Notes: generated from the sequence alone by a model not told the origin. Positions 48,891-61,260 are shown, numbered from the stretch's first letter. The stretch is 64,000 nt of DNA from Tetrahymena elliotti 4EA (GCA_000231825.2 JH720316.1:332455-396454), one strand, 5' to 3'. Numbers and translations: made by a program.

Positions 48891-49884
48891 AGAGGTCTCT
48901 CTTTGGCTATGTCAAATAATTAATTTTTAATTTATTTTATACAATAAAGAAGTAAGGAAATTTTTTAGATTGCATATCTCTTAATTGGTAAAAATTATTT
49001 ATTTCAATAAGAAAAAAAGAATCTAAAATTGACCTTGGATAATTATTTAAATAGAAAAAACATAATTTTTTCATAGAAAAAAAATTAATAAATTTGTTAG
49101 GATAATTTAAAAAAATTTTAGATTTAATCTTGTCTGTCTGTAAAAATAATTTGTGTTTATTAAATCATATTAAAAAATTCTATTTTAATCACCTAAATAT
49201 TTAGCTTTTGTAAAGCAAACTATATCTTTAGATATTTTAAATAACAATAAAAATAGGCAAAGAAGAAGTGAATAATATATTAATTAATTAAATCAAGATA
49301 AAATAAAGTAAAAATGATGATAAATGATTTAAGAAATAGATTAAATTTTTAGTTACAAACTCACTTTTTTTTTCAGGCAAACAATTAAGCAATTATTTTA
49401 AAAAGAAAAGGACTTTATTTTTTGATTTTTCTTAAATGTGATGATGAGTCTTAATGGATAGATACTTCATTACTAATAAAGAAATCAAATACAAAACTAA
49501 TAACTAATATAAAATGTTAAAAGTTCCATTTATATTTTAGAAATAATTTTAGTTAATGTTTTATGATTAAGTGACTTTAAATTTAGAAATAATTACTATT
49601 ATTTTTAACAGTAAAAAATGTTTTTTTTAAATTGATGTAATTCTTGTTAAAAATTATTTTTTAAAATAATCCATTCATTCATGAATTACCAAAAAATAAT
49701 GAATCGATTAAGAAGAAAAAATTATTCATTAAAACTGGATTTTAATTGACTTTAGTAGAAGATGTATAATTTCTAAATCTTCATTTTAAAATATGCTGAA
49801 ACTTTATACAATCCATCTTCATAATTCTGATTCTCAAATTGTAAATTTTAGTTGTAATAATAAATAAACAATATAAATTACATA

Positions 49885-50787
49885 ATGGATAAGTGAGATG
49901 AATCATAAGTAATATATTAGCTTGAATATTTCTTAAGTTTCTATGACTAAAAATAAGATGAATAAGTCAACCAAGTTACCTAAGATAAAAGAAGTTTTAA
50001 TGATAATCTACTTATATCAAATTGTGAAAACCAAATACCTTTGATTTACAATGTAAATTCTTCTGAATTTAATCAAGATGGTTTTCAATAATACTATTAA
50101 GAAAACATATTATCATAAAATAAAAAGTAATAGAAAGAATCTCAATTGAAATAGGATTAATATTTTATATTATAAATTATTATAATGAATCTATTTTTAA
50201 AAACCAAATTGGTCAACTCCAACCAAAAAATATTTTCCTTCAAAAAAAACTCAATGAATCTAAAATAAAAATAAGAGTAGAAATTAAATTTAAAAGATTG
50301 TATTATCTCACAAAATATTGTAATTTCTTCATATCAATGTACAGTGGAATTAAAAAAACAAAAGTTAATCAAATTAAATCTTTTTCATGAATAAATTAAA
50401 AAATTATGAGAAAAAATACTGTAAAATTCCTAATTTACAAAATAACCTTAAAAACAAACATTATTATTACTGCTTTTATAAAACAAAAAAATAAATAAAT
50501 GAAAGAAAGAAAGTAAAAATCTTATTGTTTTATTACAAAACAACTTCAAAATTTTAGAAAATAACTTGTTAAATATATGAAAAACAGTTCATTTAGCTAT
50601 TCAGTTGACAAGTATTTGACTATGAGCAAAATATGCAAGCTCTTACTTTTGAATTTTTGATAAGTAGAAAATGATTAGTGGCTATCAAATCAATAGTAGC
50701 TAATAAAAAGCTAAAATAACAAAAATTTAATTTCTATTAAATTTTGTTAGAGATCCAAAGCACTTAGATTTTTTGGGTGCTAATGAG
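49885..50787 (+). pseudogene. Decayed B-type family gene
   Basis: The ATG at 49885 is followed by an in-frame TGA at codon 4 (49894-49896). The box is damaged (YQLEYFL), though much of the middle still aligns with gene B (QVTQDKRSFNDNL, NSSEFNQDGFQ). The C-terminal core is partly recognisable (FQKITCQIYEKQ in a shifted frame; YLTMSKICKLLLLNF) with frameshifts and TGA codons. Confidence 0.8.
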
Positions 50788-50997
50788 TTTATTATTAATT
50801 ATTTAATTACTTTTCATTAATCAAAAATTTATTGTTAAAATCTGTAAACTGTAATATTTATTTCTGTAAACTTTAATATTTTTTCACTACAAAAGATATT
50901 TCTTTTCTTCTTAATTATTTAGATTATTTGAATGAATAGATATAAAAAAATTTTTTGATAATTCATTTATTTAATTCAAATTATGAATTTTTAGTTT

Positions 50998-51375
50998 ACT
51001 ACTACTAACACTTTATAAGAGCCATATTATCTTTTAAATATTTAATACTTGAATAAGACAAAAATAAATGTAGAGTAAATTTCTTCTTCTTTATTTAACA
51101 GTGATGGAATTTCTGGCACAATTCAAGTGAAGAAGATTCTTACAATCAAAACAAAAATTTATTTGAAATTTAATCTATAAAATAAAATAACAAAACCTTC
51201 TCTTACTTAGTCATAGGATAAAGAAGAGTATAGTTTCTTCAATACTAATTATTATTTATTGCCAAGTAAAATTATAACTAATTCGATCACTGTCATTAAA
51301 ATAAAAATCAAATTTAAAATATTAATAATACCATTATGCCTTAATTTCCATGAATAATGAATCACGATTTTCAAT
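50998..51375 (+). pseudogene. E-type family gene fragment
   Basis: Starts at the same internal position as the block 2 copy (ACTAACAC..., QEPYYLLNIQYLNKTK). It aligns with E through the SYLVIG/QRRV-type segment and then jumps from about 51370 to 3' flank sequence, lacking the conserved C-terminal region entirely. Confidence 0.75.
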
Positions 51376-52503
51376 AAATTATTAAAAATACAAAATTTAT
51401 GAGTAATAAATATTCTTTACTATACCAATTTTCAAACTGTGTAATATTTATTCACTTTTCCTTCTCAACTTAAAAAAAATAGAGCTGAATTTAATGTTTT
51501 ATAATCACTAATCTCATCAATTTTTATATTATCTTGATAATTAATCGTCGAATTATATACAATTTAGTTACCAATAACATTTAAATTTATGATAATGTAA
51601 AAGAAATCTTATTTTTTAGACAAAAAGTTTATTTAAGGATTTTTAATATTTTCTTTTTGATTTTGGTATCTGATTTTCATCAAATTAAGGAAATATAAAT
51701 CTATCTTAAAGTTTAAATTTAGCTATGAAATCAATTTGAAATTTGTAAATCCATAAACCAAAATATAGGTTGAACCAAACAAACTATTTGACAGATTTAA
51801 TAGTTAGAAAATCTAAACAAAAAATTTATCTTTTACTGCCAATTTAAAAATATCAAAAAATAGAAGGCTAGTACTAAATACCAATTTTCTTAACTTTTCA
51901 AATTTAATAAAAAAGCTAAGGTTTTAAGTGTAATCAAACTAGAAATATACAATTTTATTTCATTTAAAGTATTTTGAAAAAATAAAATAAAACTTTGAGA
52001 ATTTTTTCAATCATTTGATAAATCTTTTTTTTTTTCATGAATTTAAGTCATTTCAATTAGATAATAAAAGAGTTATCACCCACTAAAAACTTTATTACAT
52101 CTTTAATTGAAAATAAGATTTAGTCCATAAAATTCTTTTGATAAGTTTTCAAATAATTTGATTGATTTCAAGCTAATAATTCTTTTTTACATATTTTTCT
52201 TAAAATTATTAACAAATTCGTCAGACAAATAACTTTGATTAAAGAATTTTTATGAATTGAAAAATATCCTTAAATGATTTGAAAGAAGGAACAATCTTTC
52301 CTTAATGTTTCTTTATAAAAGGCCAGAACTAGGTAATATTTACTTACACATTTTTTTAATTTTAAGTGTTTTAAGACAAGTTTTTAATTCAGATTGAAAG
52401 ATTAAAATAACTCAAGTAGGGAATTAATTGTGAAGGGGTAGCTTACATTATGATTTTTCCCTTCAAAAAATAATTTGAAAACTAATACCTCATTTTCAAG
52501 TTA

Positions 52504-52630
52504 CCTTAGATCCTCCTTTATTTCGAAAAAAGTATATTTCGGTTTTTCATCAAAACCTTTAAAATTTTTTCAAAAAATATTTCAAAAATTTTTGAGTTAA
52601 AGGGTTTTCGATTTTGAGGAGGATCTAAGG
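52504..52630. mobile_element. MITE with 13-bp terminal inverted repeats and TA target-site duplication
   Basis: CCTTAGATCCTCC (52504-52516) is a perfect inverted repeat of GGAGGATCTAAGG (52618-52630), and the similarity continues imperfectly inward (TTTATTTCGAAAA against TCAAAATCGAAAA). TA flanks both sides (52502-52503, 52631-52632), the target duplication of Tc1/mariner-superfamily elements. The equivalent positions in block 1 (about 21195) and block 2 (about 37157) lack this 127-bp segment, giving natural empty sites. There is no coding capacity: it is non-autonomous. Confidence 0.9.
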
Positions 52631-53458
52631 TATATGATTAATTTATACTGAAAGATTACATATTTTGATTTAATCTTTTATTATTAATTTACTTGAAGAT
52701 ATTAATATAATTTTCAATTTAAAATTTTTTTTATTAAAAATAAGGTTTTTTTTGTAATCTAAATAAGTAAATAAAATACTTATTAAGCTTGATTTAAGAA
52801 AAGTATTGAATTTTAGATCCCAAAAATAAGGATTAAATTAATTACTTGGTTAACATTTTTGAAGAATTGTTGTATTGAGTGCCTAGATGGAATTAATTGC
52901 AATTTGATTGATAGAAATTATATTCAATTCGTTAATTACCTCAATTAAGCAAAAAATACAATAGATATTCTGGAATTATTCAAGGTGTAATTCTTTTCTA
53001 ATTATTTCTTGAGTTAAAATTTTTCTAGAGATTTACTTGAAATTAGATTAAATATTTTCAGAAAAAATTGGTTGAGAGAATATTTTTGAATAAAAATTTA
53101 TTGAATCCAATAACTCTTTTTACATTAAATGACCTTAACTTTTACTCATCAAGAATTTTAAAAGTAACAAATATTAATCCAGATTTGTGCCTTGGTTTTT
53201 ATTTTCAACTAAGATCTTTTCTCAAAATTCAAGAATAAAATATATTAAATGAAATTATTTTTTTATGGAAACAAATGCTGTTTTAGAATTATTTTAATTT
53301 TTTGATAAAAAATTCAAGAAAATTATGAAAATATATATTTGAAAAATACTAATTATTAGTTTATTAATATTCAAATAGTTTTTTTTGGTATTTACTTCTT
53401 TTTTAAGAATTTAACAGATTGAATAGTTCTATATTAATTTGAACAAGAAAAAGAAAGA

Positions 53459-53482
53459 GAAAGATTACCCTTACTTCATAAT
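53459..53482 (+). promoter_or_regulatory. Conserved upstream element of F-type genes (gene N)
   Basis: GAAAGATTACCCTTACTTCA, about 122 bases before the ATG of gene N, same as before F and K. Confidence 0.5.
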
Positions 53483-53584
53483 TCAAAAATTAATAATAAA
53501 TTACATAAAGATTAAGAACTCAAAGCTTAAAAAACACTAAAAAATCAAATTTATAATACAAAATATACTAATTTATTAATTAAA

Positions 53585-54553
53585 ATGTCATATTAAGTTG
53601 AATATGTTTTTTTCAATAATAATAATAATAATAATAATGAAGACTACCATTCTTTTTAATAATACTAATCATCAGAATTTCAAGAAAATTAAGAACAGAT
53701 ATCTCTACCTGTACCTTTCTCACAAAATATAATCTATGAACCAGAGTATTTTCTTAATCCAGAATATTTTTCTAAGTAGAATAGTAACCAGAACCAAAAA
53801 AATTCAAAATAATATAAATTCCCACATTCATTTAATGAAAAATCATTCTAAAATAATTTAAACAAAGAGATGTAGCACATTGAAAAATAAATCATTGATT
53901 TAAATCATTCTTTGGATATATGTAAGATATAATCTGTAACTTAAGAATTCGATAATCAATACTTTAGGTAAATAGAGGTAGTAGGAAACTAATTAAATCC
54001 TTATTAATCTGCTTACTAGTGCTAAAATGAGGAACAAAATGATGAAAAATAATAAATTATTCACAATGATTAATTTTTGCAAAATTTGCAGAGTAATAAT
54101 TCATGCAATTAATTAATTTAAAATAATCTCCAAGAATAACTAAATGATGAAGCTTAAAGCTCAGTTAAAGGAAAAAGGTGGTAATAATAAAATCAATTCA
54201 AGAATATAGTTTATGCATTCAAAGGATATTATAAAAAATAAAAATAATGCGATTTCTTTGATATTTCAAATTAAGAATTTTTAAATTTGAAGAAGCAACT
54301 TATGAGATATATGAAAGTGAATTCATTCAATTATTCTCTTTTGAAGTACCTAATTAATCACAAATTTTACAAATTAATGCTTTTAGACTTCTTCCAAAAC
54401 AAGAGCTAATATTGGATTGAGTCAAGCAAATTATAAGACAAATAAGATGTCACCATGAAAGTACAACAACTAATTGAGTGTATCAAATATCCTTAATTTC
54501 TAAAGAGTATCTTAGGTAGATAAAAGATTAAGGTTAAAGAATAAAATATCTGA
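53585..54553 (+). CDS. Array family protein N (F-type)
   Basis: Intact intronless frame of 322 aa, ATG 53585 to TGA 54551-54553. An Asn run of eight near the N-terminus (AAT triplet expansion) distinguishes it from F and K. Box IIYEPEYFLNPEYFSKQ at Tyr51. Polar middle, then KGKRWQQQ and the conserved region from residue 205: FKNIVYAFKGYYKKQKQCDF, LKKQLMRYMKVNSFNYS, KYLINHKFYKLMLLDFFQNK (final Glu of the NES/KES motif replaced by Lys), SQYWIESSKLQDKQDV, IECIKYPQFL, tail GRQKIKVKEQ. Full tail present, unlike K. Function unknown. Confidence 0.86.
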
Positions 54554-56086
54554 TCATTTATTATTTTAAGATTAAACAAAATCTTTACTTGAATCTTAAA
54601 CTAAGATATAAAATCAATAAAATAATAATTGATTAAGAAAAATACTAATTAACTTATTAATTTAATAAATAATTGCAAGCATTAATATTGTAATTAAATT
54701 TACAATAAAATTCACCTTTAAATTAATTAATCTTTTTCATCAAATACTTATTTTTAAAATTTGTCATAACAAATTATCTATTTTCAGTATTTGTTCATAT
54801 TTTTTCTTTCTTTATTTCTTTTTTTAAAAAAATCTATAAAAATTCTTAATTTTAATTGACTTTTTTTAATAATAATTGATCTTCAAATATTTATTTAATA
54901 AAGATTGATAAGATATTTTTAATAATAATGTTCTCTCCAATTTAGCACAAAACAAATGATAAATATTGATTTCTTTTGAATATTCTTTAAGTTTTTTACA
55001 TACTGTAGCTTTATAATCAGCGAATAAAATTCAAAAATACCATTTTTTTGTCTCGAAAGGATTTGTAAAAAACAAGGACATAAAAAAAAATTCCTCCCTC
55101 CCTCGGCTCTGCATGTCAAAAGAATTATGGTATTTTTAAAATGATTTTATCTCAAATTTAGACAATAAAAAAATTGTTCCATCAATCTTAGTTGAAGTAC
55201 ATTTGAGAATAATAAATTAATTAAAATAATAATTATAAAAAAAGGTGTCCGAGTTGATATGAAAAGTGAGTGTTTTTGTTTCACTATTTAAAAAATTTAA
55301 TTAAAATCTCCCTTTTCCACAATCAAAAAGTATTATTTATTACTATTTTAAGGAAAGAACTGTTGTTTATTACTATTTAATTGTTTTTAAACATAATGAT
55401 TAGTAATGAGTAAACAGAAGAAATATCTTAAGATTACTACTTTCCCTCTTTTTAATTGTTTATAAAAAAAATAACAAGATCAGAATTTCTTTAATAAGTA
55501 AGCAATTAGTTTCTAAAAAACAAAATATTATTATTTTCTTTACCCAAATTAAGCTCAGTAATAAAATTAATCTTTTAAAATCTTCAAAAGTCACTCAAGG
55601 GATGATTACCTTTTTGATCAAAAAATACCACAATTTATCATTTATTTTGGTATTATTTTTTTTTAATTTATTCAAATGTCTTTTCAATAATTTTTTTAAA
55701 TAATTAATCTGAATTTTTATAGAATATTACTATTATAATCAGTAAAGTATAAAAATGAAAAATGTATAGAAAAAAAGATATATTGAAAATTTTAATTAAG
55801 TAAAGTATGTGAGAGAATTTTGATTCAACAAAAAGATTTTTTGGTAGTAATAGCTTCAATATCAAATAGATTTAATTCTTCTGAAAAAGCAGATTAAATT
55901 TGAGAGGGAAAATTGAGAAAATATTGTATTATTTAGATTCAGCACTTGAAGATAATCCCCTCAATAGTTATTGAACTTAATTAAAAAACTAAGTAATATC
56001 AGTCAACACTTGATTAATAATTATTTAATAACAATTTAAACTAATCAGTTTAATAAAGAAAATAAAAAATGAGCACATAAAAATTC
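54554..56086. other. Spacer between N and O
   Basis: About 1.5 kb non-coding. The left part matches the F and K 3' flanks; the right part matches the M upstream region (42250-43530). It contains the candidate small element at 55033-55137. Confidence 0.55.
55033..55137. mobile_element. Candidate small inverted-repeat element
   Basis: AAAAATACCAT (55033-55043) is the exact inverse of ATGGTATTTTT (55127-55137). Between them is DNA of very different composition, including TCCTCCCTCCCTCGGCTCTG. The flank of gene F at the corresponding place (about 23950) lacks this stretch. No target duplication is clear. Confidence 0.45.
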
Positions 56087-57088
56087 ATGAAATAACAATT
56101 TCCCTAATAAAACAATTTAAGATATTAAAATGAAGAAGAAATATGGTAAAGTTAAAATTACTACTCAATCTAATAAATTTATTATTTAGATTATTCATCT
56201 TAACAAAATTCATTTGATTTAGAAAGTAATCATAAATATAGCTTTACCAGTTTTGACCCTATTATTTATGAGCCAGAGTACTTTTTAAACACTTATAGCT
56301 TCAATGCATCTAAGATGAAGAATGAATTTGCTTCTACATCAACTCAATTATCTTTTTAAGACAATCATATTAACTATCTTGCTGAATAAAGGTCTTAATC
56401 TATAATTAAGTTTTACAATTCAGATGCTTTTAATCAAAGTGAATAATCACACTTACAGAATCTTAATTAAAAAGAAGATTTGCATATAAAACATAGCGAA
56501 TAAGAAAAAGGAATATCATAAGATTTAAGAGGTAAAACTAATTTCTTTAAATCTTCATCCAATCAAAATGAAAATAACAATTGCAATTAAAACATCAAAA
56601 CTAATTAAAGTTAATTCAATGTTTAAGAATATGTAAACGGAAAAGAAACATAAGAATATTTTCTATCATAATAATAAACAAATAAATAATACGAAGAAAT
56701 CTAAAATAATTAGATGACTTCTTCTATAAAATAAGAAAAATTAATGTATAATGTTAATCAATAAAATAGTCTGAAAAATATTGTATCTGCTTTTATATCT
56801 AGTGAAATGAAATATTGCGAAATAGTGAGTATGAAAGCACTCCAATTTCAAAATTATAAAAAATAATTAATTGGATATGTAAAGAATCACTCATTTAACT
56901 AATATGTAGTGAAATATCTCACCACTCATAAATTTTACAGTTTACTTCTTTTAAATTATCTGGAGAATGAGAGTACTGAGTGGTTAAACAACTCTAAAGT
57001 GGCTGATAAAGAAGAAGTAAAAGCCTAAGTAATATACTTAATCACCACTATAAAAAACCAAACATCAAATTTGATGATAATAAATTGA
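56087..57088 (+). CDS. Array family protein O (G-type)
   Basis: Intact intronless frame of 333 aa, ATG 56087 (MKQQFPQQNNLRYQNEEE) to TGA 57086-57088. Box IIYEPEYFLNTYS at Tyr61. Polar Asn/Gln/Ser middle. C-terminal region from residue 229: LKNIVSAFISSEMKYCE (three residues shorter than M here, SSVKKMK reduced to SSEMK), YKKQLIGYVKNHSFNQY (RYMK reads GYVK, losing the Arg conserved in all other intact copies), KYLTTHKFYSLLLLNYLENE, STEWLNNSKVADKEEVK, then LITTIKNQTSN. The frame is open, but the core substitutions may mean relaxed constraint. Last member of the tight array. Confidence 0.85.
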
Positions 57089-57466
57089 TTAATTCACTTA
57101 AAAGTGTTAAATTATTTATTTTCCTTTTTATGGTAATTTATATTTACAGCTTTCTTAGAAATTTTTGATTCCTTTCTTTTGTGTTTTTGTTTGTATCTGT
57201 TTACATCTAATTCAAAATCAGAAAATTGATGACATCATCATTTCCTAATTTAATAACATTTGCGATAATTAATTACAAAACCAAAATAAAAGATTAATAG
57301 CATCATTTTCCTTTCTATTCTTTTTGGATACCAGGAAGCTATAGAGAAATAGTTTGAAATATTTTTTCTTTTTGTGCATATGTTTTTTCAACTGTTGCCT
57401 CCTATTTATTAAATACAATACGGTAAAAATAATTTTGAAACTAATTCCAATAAATTATATATATAT

Positions 57467-57505
57467 GTATAGTACCCTAGGGTACTGCCTTTTTCAAGGC
57501 TATAC
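57467..57505. repeat. Branched palindromic element (three-way junction fold)
   Basis: GTATA (57467) pairs with TATAC (57501-57505). Between them sit a perfect palindrome GTACCCTAGGGTAC (57472-57485) and a hairpin GCCTT-TTTC-AAGGC (57487-57500). The M 3' flank lacks it at the equivalent place (about 44960-45170). Confidence 0.6.
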
Positions 57506-60500
57506 ACTGAAATTTTAGATATTAACTATTAATCAAAAGCTTTTTTGTTGATTGATTATCTTACTATTTTTGTAAAAAATCTATTTATATAAAAAAATAA
57601 AATAATTTATCACAATATTCTATTTAAAAATATTAAAATTCAGCAAGAAAATGGTTTTTCTAAATATTGAGTTTATTACTAAATATATTTTTTTGATAAA
57701 TATTATAAAAATTACTATTCAAATTAAAAAATATCAAAATAGTTACTTATCACAACATGATAAATTAGAATATTAATTTTAGAATTTCATTTTTTATACT
57801 CTTTAACTGGATTATTAGCTTTTATTTTATAAATATTTTAAAACTAATCCTTGAAAAAAAAACCATTGATATTAAATTCTGAGATATACTGTAAGATTAT
57901 GATATCTTAGTAGAATATTTCTGGAAACTTTTTTTATATTTAATTAATCTTTACCAAAAAAATCTAATTAAGATTAAGTCTTTGTCAATCAACAGAATAA
58001 ACTATCAATACTTCTAACTTTATGTAGTTCAACTTGAATAGAAATAACCAAAATAACTGATAGCTAACACCAATATAAAAGTAAGTAATATTATAAAAAT
58101 AAACTTTTATTTTCAAGCAATTAAAGTAATTAAAAACATTTGCTTTACTTCATAAACATATTGTTAATTTTTTATTGATTTGCTGTTTTTAACAAATAAA
58201 GAAATGTAAACTAAGAGTTAGAAACTTTAAAGATTTTATTTTTTTAATTAAATTATTTTAGTTAGCCCTTCAAAAAATAAATTTATGCTCATTATTAAAG
58301 TATTTTTCTGAAAAACATTTTATTTGTTGTTGAATAGTTCATTTATTTATTTCTTCTAAATAGATACTAAATCTAAATTTAAAATAATTTGAAATATTAA
58401 ATAAAGTCTGAACTACTATTTCTAATTAATAAAAATAATTTCAATAAAGTATCAAATAACAAAATTAACAGAAAAAGATATTACCCAAAAATTGATTGAA
58501 CAATAAAATATCACAGTAACTTTTCAATCTCTTTTTTGTTAGCTTTTCTCAGAGCATGTAACAGAATGAATTTAAGCTTAATTTAAAATCAACTGAGCTT
58601 CTACATACTATACATACCCTATTTTTTACTGAAGCTTCATTAATTCATTAAAAGTATTTAATCTGAAAAAAGAATGTTGGTTACAAGAAAAAATTTCGGT
58701 TATAATTTTGGCTTTTATCAAAATCAGTTTTTAATGTTGTAAATTAATTACATAAAATTCTACTTTACTCTCCCAGAGGCTTATTTCTTTTTTGAGAATG
58801 ATATATTTAAATTACCTCTTCTGAAATTTGATGTATTAATAAATATTAGAGTAGGCGATAAATACTGATAAATTAAATGCTTCAGTAATTTTCACTTTTC
58901 AGATAAGAAGAGCTCTTTAGTCATGCTAACTGTAAGTGTAAAGATTAGTTTTTATTTTTTTAGGCTTGTATAGATTCTAAACTAATTATTTTGTTTCATA
59001 ATTTAAAAAACCTTTAAAAAAGTTACTATTTTCCAACTATTTTTAAATTTTAATACTAAATAATAGGGAATAAATAATATCATAAAATAACATTTACTCT
59101 AATAAATAATAAAGAGAAAGCATAGTAGTTTAGTAGTTTCATTAAATAATTTTATTTTGTATTTTACAAATGAAATTTGTTTTTTGTTAAACTATTATTA
59201 AAAAGTTTAATCAACTATTCTTTCAAGTTAAATCTATTTTTAATAAAAAAGAAAATTTTAAAAAAGAGTATCTTTTATTTTTATATTTTATTTTCCTCCA
59301 ATTTAAATTTCAAGTGTACATTCTTATCGTTTCTACAAAAGTCATAAAAATATTTTGAAAAATAAAAAATCTTAAATTTTCTTTCTTACTCAGTTAGAAT
59401 ATCCAATAAAAATTTAATCTAAATTCACAACATTCATCAATTTGAAAGCTTACAAAATATTAAATTCTATTTTTATATTTAATTGGAATTTTTCTATTTA
59501 GTTTATAATTCTAAAGGGTAAAACTTTAAGTTAATTACCTAAATTATCTACTTTAAAGTGTGTCCTTTTTTAAGATGAAAGGTACTTTTAAAATAATTAA
59601 GCATTTAAAAAACTGGGGCATAAAAATTAATTGCTTTTATTAACTAAAAGAGTTGAATATTTTTATTTGTTTAAACAAAAGGGTATTATTAATAACAAAA
59701 ATTTACAATTATCAACAAACTTTTTTAATAAAAATAAGATAAATTATGATATGTTGATATAATTAATATTGAAGTTTTTTAAAAAATACATATAAGAATC
59801 TTTTAAAATAATTGATAGCTAAATATATTATTATAAAGTGATATCATTAAACAAAATAAAAAATCCAAAAATTAAATTACTATTTAAAATTCGAATATAA
59901 TAATTAAACATTACTAAAATTTCTGAAAAGAAAGAAAGATTAAAGAAAATCTAAATACAATAAAAAACCAAATAACAGAAAGATAGAAGATTAATATTTA
60001 CAAAAAGTATTAAAAGTAATATTTTTGTGAAAAATAGTGAACAATTTAGATAGGACTACTAAATAATTTAAATTCAACTGTTATTAAACTTAAATCATTT
60101 ATTGCTAGTTTCTGAATATTTTTTTTATAGTTGAGTAAATTAAAATTGATATAGATAATTTTTAAAATATTTTGCTAGTTAAAATAATAAAAAAGAATAA
60201 AGAGGGTACTAAGTTTAATTTTTAATTATAAAAGTGATAACAATCACTATTATAAAATTATTGAAAATAAAAAAAATATTATTTATTTTTTGTTGTCATT
60301 TTAAATACATTTAAATTTTTTTGATAATCAACTTAAATATTTAGTGAAAGATAGAAATATTAAGTGTTAAATAAGAAAATTTTAAATTAATGAAAAGATA
60401 TCATTTTAAATTTTCCAATATTTTCAATTCATTGTAAGAGCAATTTCAACTTTCAATTTAAAAAATTTAAGGCTAACAGCTTTTTTGAAAAAAAGGTTAA

Positions 60501-61001
60501 AGTCTTAAGATATTTATGGGAATTAAAAAAATCCATTAAGTTGATTGAATTTGTTATTGAGATAATGAGTTTTTAGAAATTTTTAGTATTTCATTTACTA
60601 TTTATCAGATATTTTTAAGTATTTGCTCAATAATTTATTTTTATTGGTTACTTATGTACTTCAGAAAGCTAAATCTTGAAATGAAATTTAAGATGAAGAG
60701 ATATAAAATATCTAAATTAATAGGTAAACAGCAAATAAAAATATAAGCTATTTTGAAATTATAACATTATTTTGTATATTAAATGGTATCAATTAGTAAT
60801 CGAATATTAAAATACATTAATTTATGAAAATTTTTAGGAAAATATTAAGCTTGATTAATTAGTATCAAATCAGAAAAGATATTTTTTTGATTTTTATGGA
60901 TTCAGTTCATATTTTTTGTATCTTGAAAATATCCATCTCCTGAAATTAAATTTTTTATTATTCCATTGGTTAAGTGTGAAGGGAAATTTTCATAATTCAA
61001 G

Positions 61002-61260
61002 ATGTCTGAGGAATTATTGAAAAAAAAATAGTTTGAATAAACATTCTTTAAAAAATGGTAAAAAGTTGTTTAATACTAAATAAAATTGAAGAATTTTGGT
61101 TTGATAATTAAAAACATAGGAATTATTTAAGACTGACTGGTCTATAAATTTGCTGAAAGCATGAATAATTTAAAAAATAATTAAACAAGATTTAAATAAA
61201 TTAGTAAATAAGCAAGTAAATTATTTAAGGACTGAAGTATTTTTGGTAATTAATTTTCTT
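61002..61260 (+). pseudogene. Possible decayed coding sequence
   Basis: ATG 61002 opens MSEELLKKKQFEQTFFKKWQ and continues to TGA after about 45 codons. A second frame just inside reads IEEFWFDNQKHRNYLRLTGL, and a third QTRFKQISKQASKLF. The amino-acid texture (Trp, Lys/Gln helices) looks coding but is broken by TGA and frame changes. No family recognised; it may be chance. Confidence 0.25.

Larger units (their letters stand above)
51376..53584. other. Spacer of block 3 with MITE
   Basis: Non-coding, collinear with the block 1 and block 2 spacers. It contains the MITE at 52504-52630 and the F-type upstream element at 53459-53480. Confidence 0.6.
48890..57100 (+). repeat. Segmental repeat block 3
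   Basis: Third copy of the multi-gene unit: B-type pseudogene (49885), E-type fragment (50998), F-type gene N (53585) and G-type gene O (56087). It shares with block 2 the B-flank/E-interior deletion junction that block 1 lacks. It carries a MITE insertion absent from the other blocks. Confidence 0.75.

Noticed and set aside
53610..53640. AAT triplet repeat as a possible microsatellite
   Set aside because: It encodes the Asn run of gene N in frame and is better described as part of the protein.
54919..55119. Minus-strand frame of 66 aa containing Cys and Arg
   Set aside because: It overlaps the candidate small inverted-repeat element and duplicated spacer; the unusual residues come from the GC-rich core.
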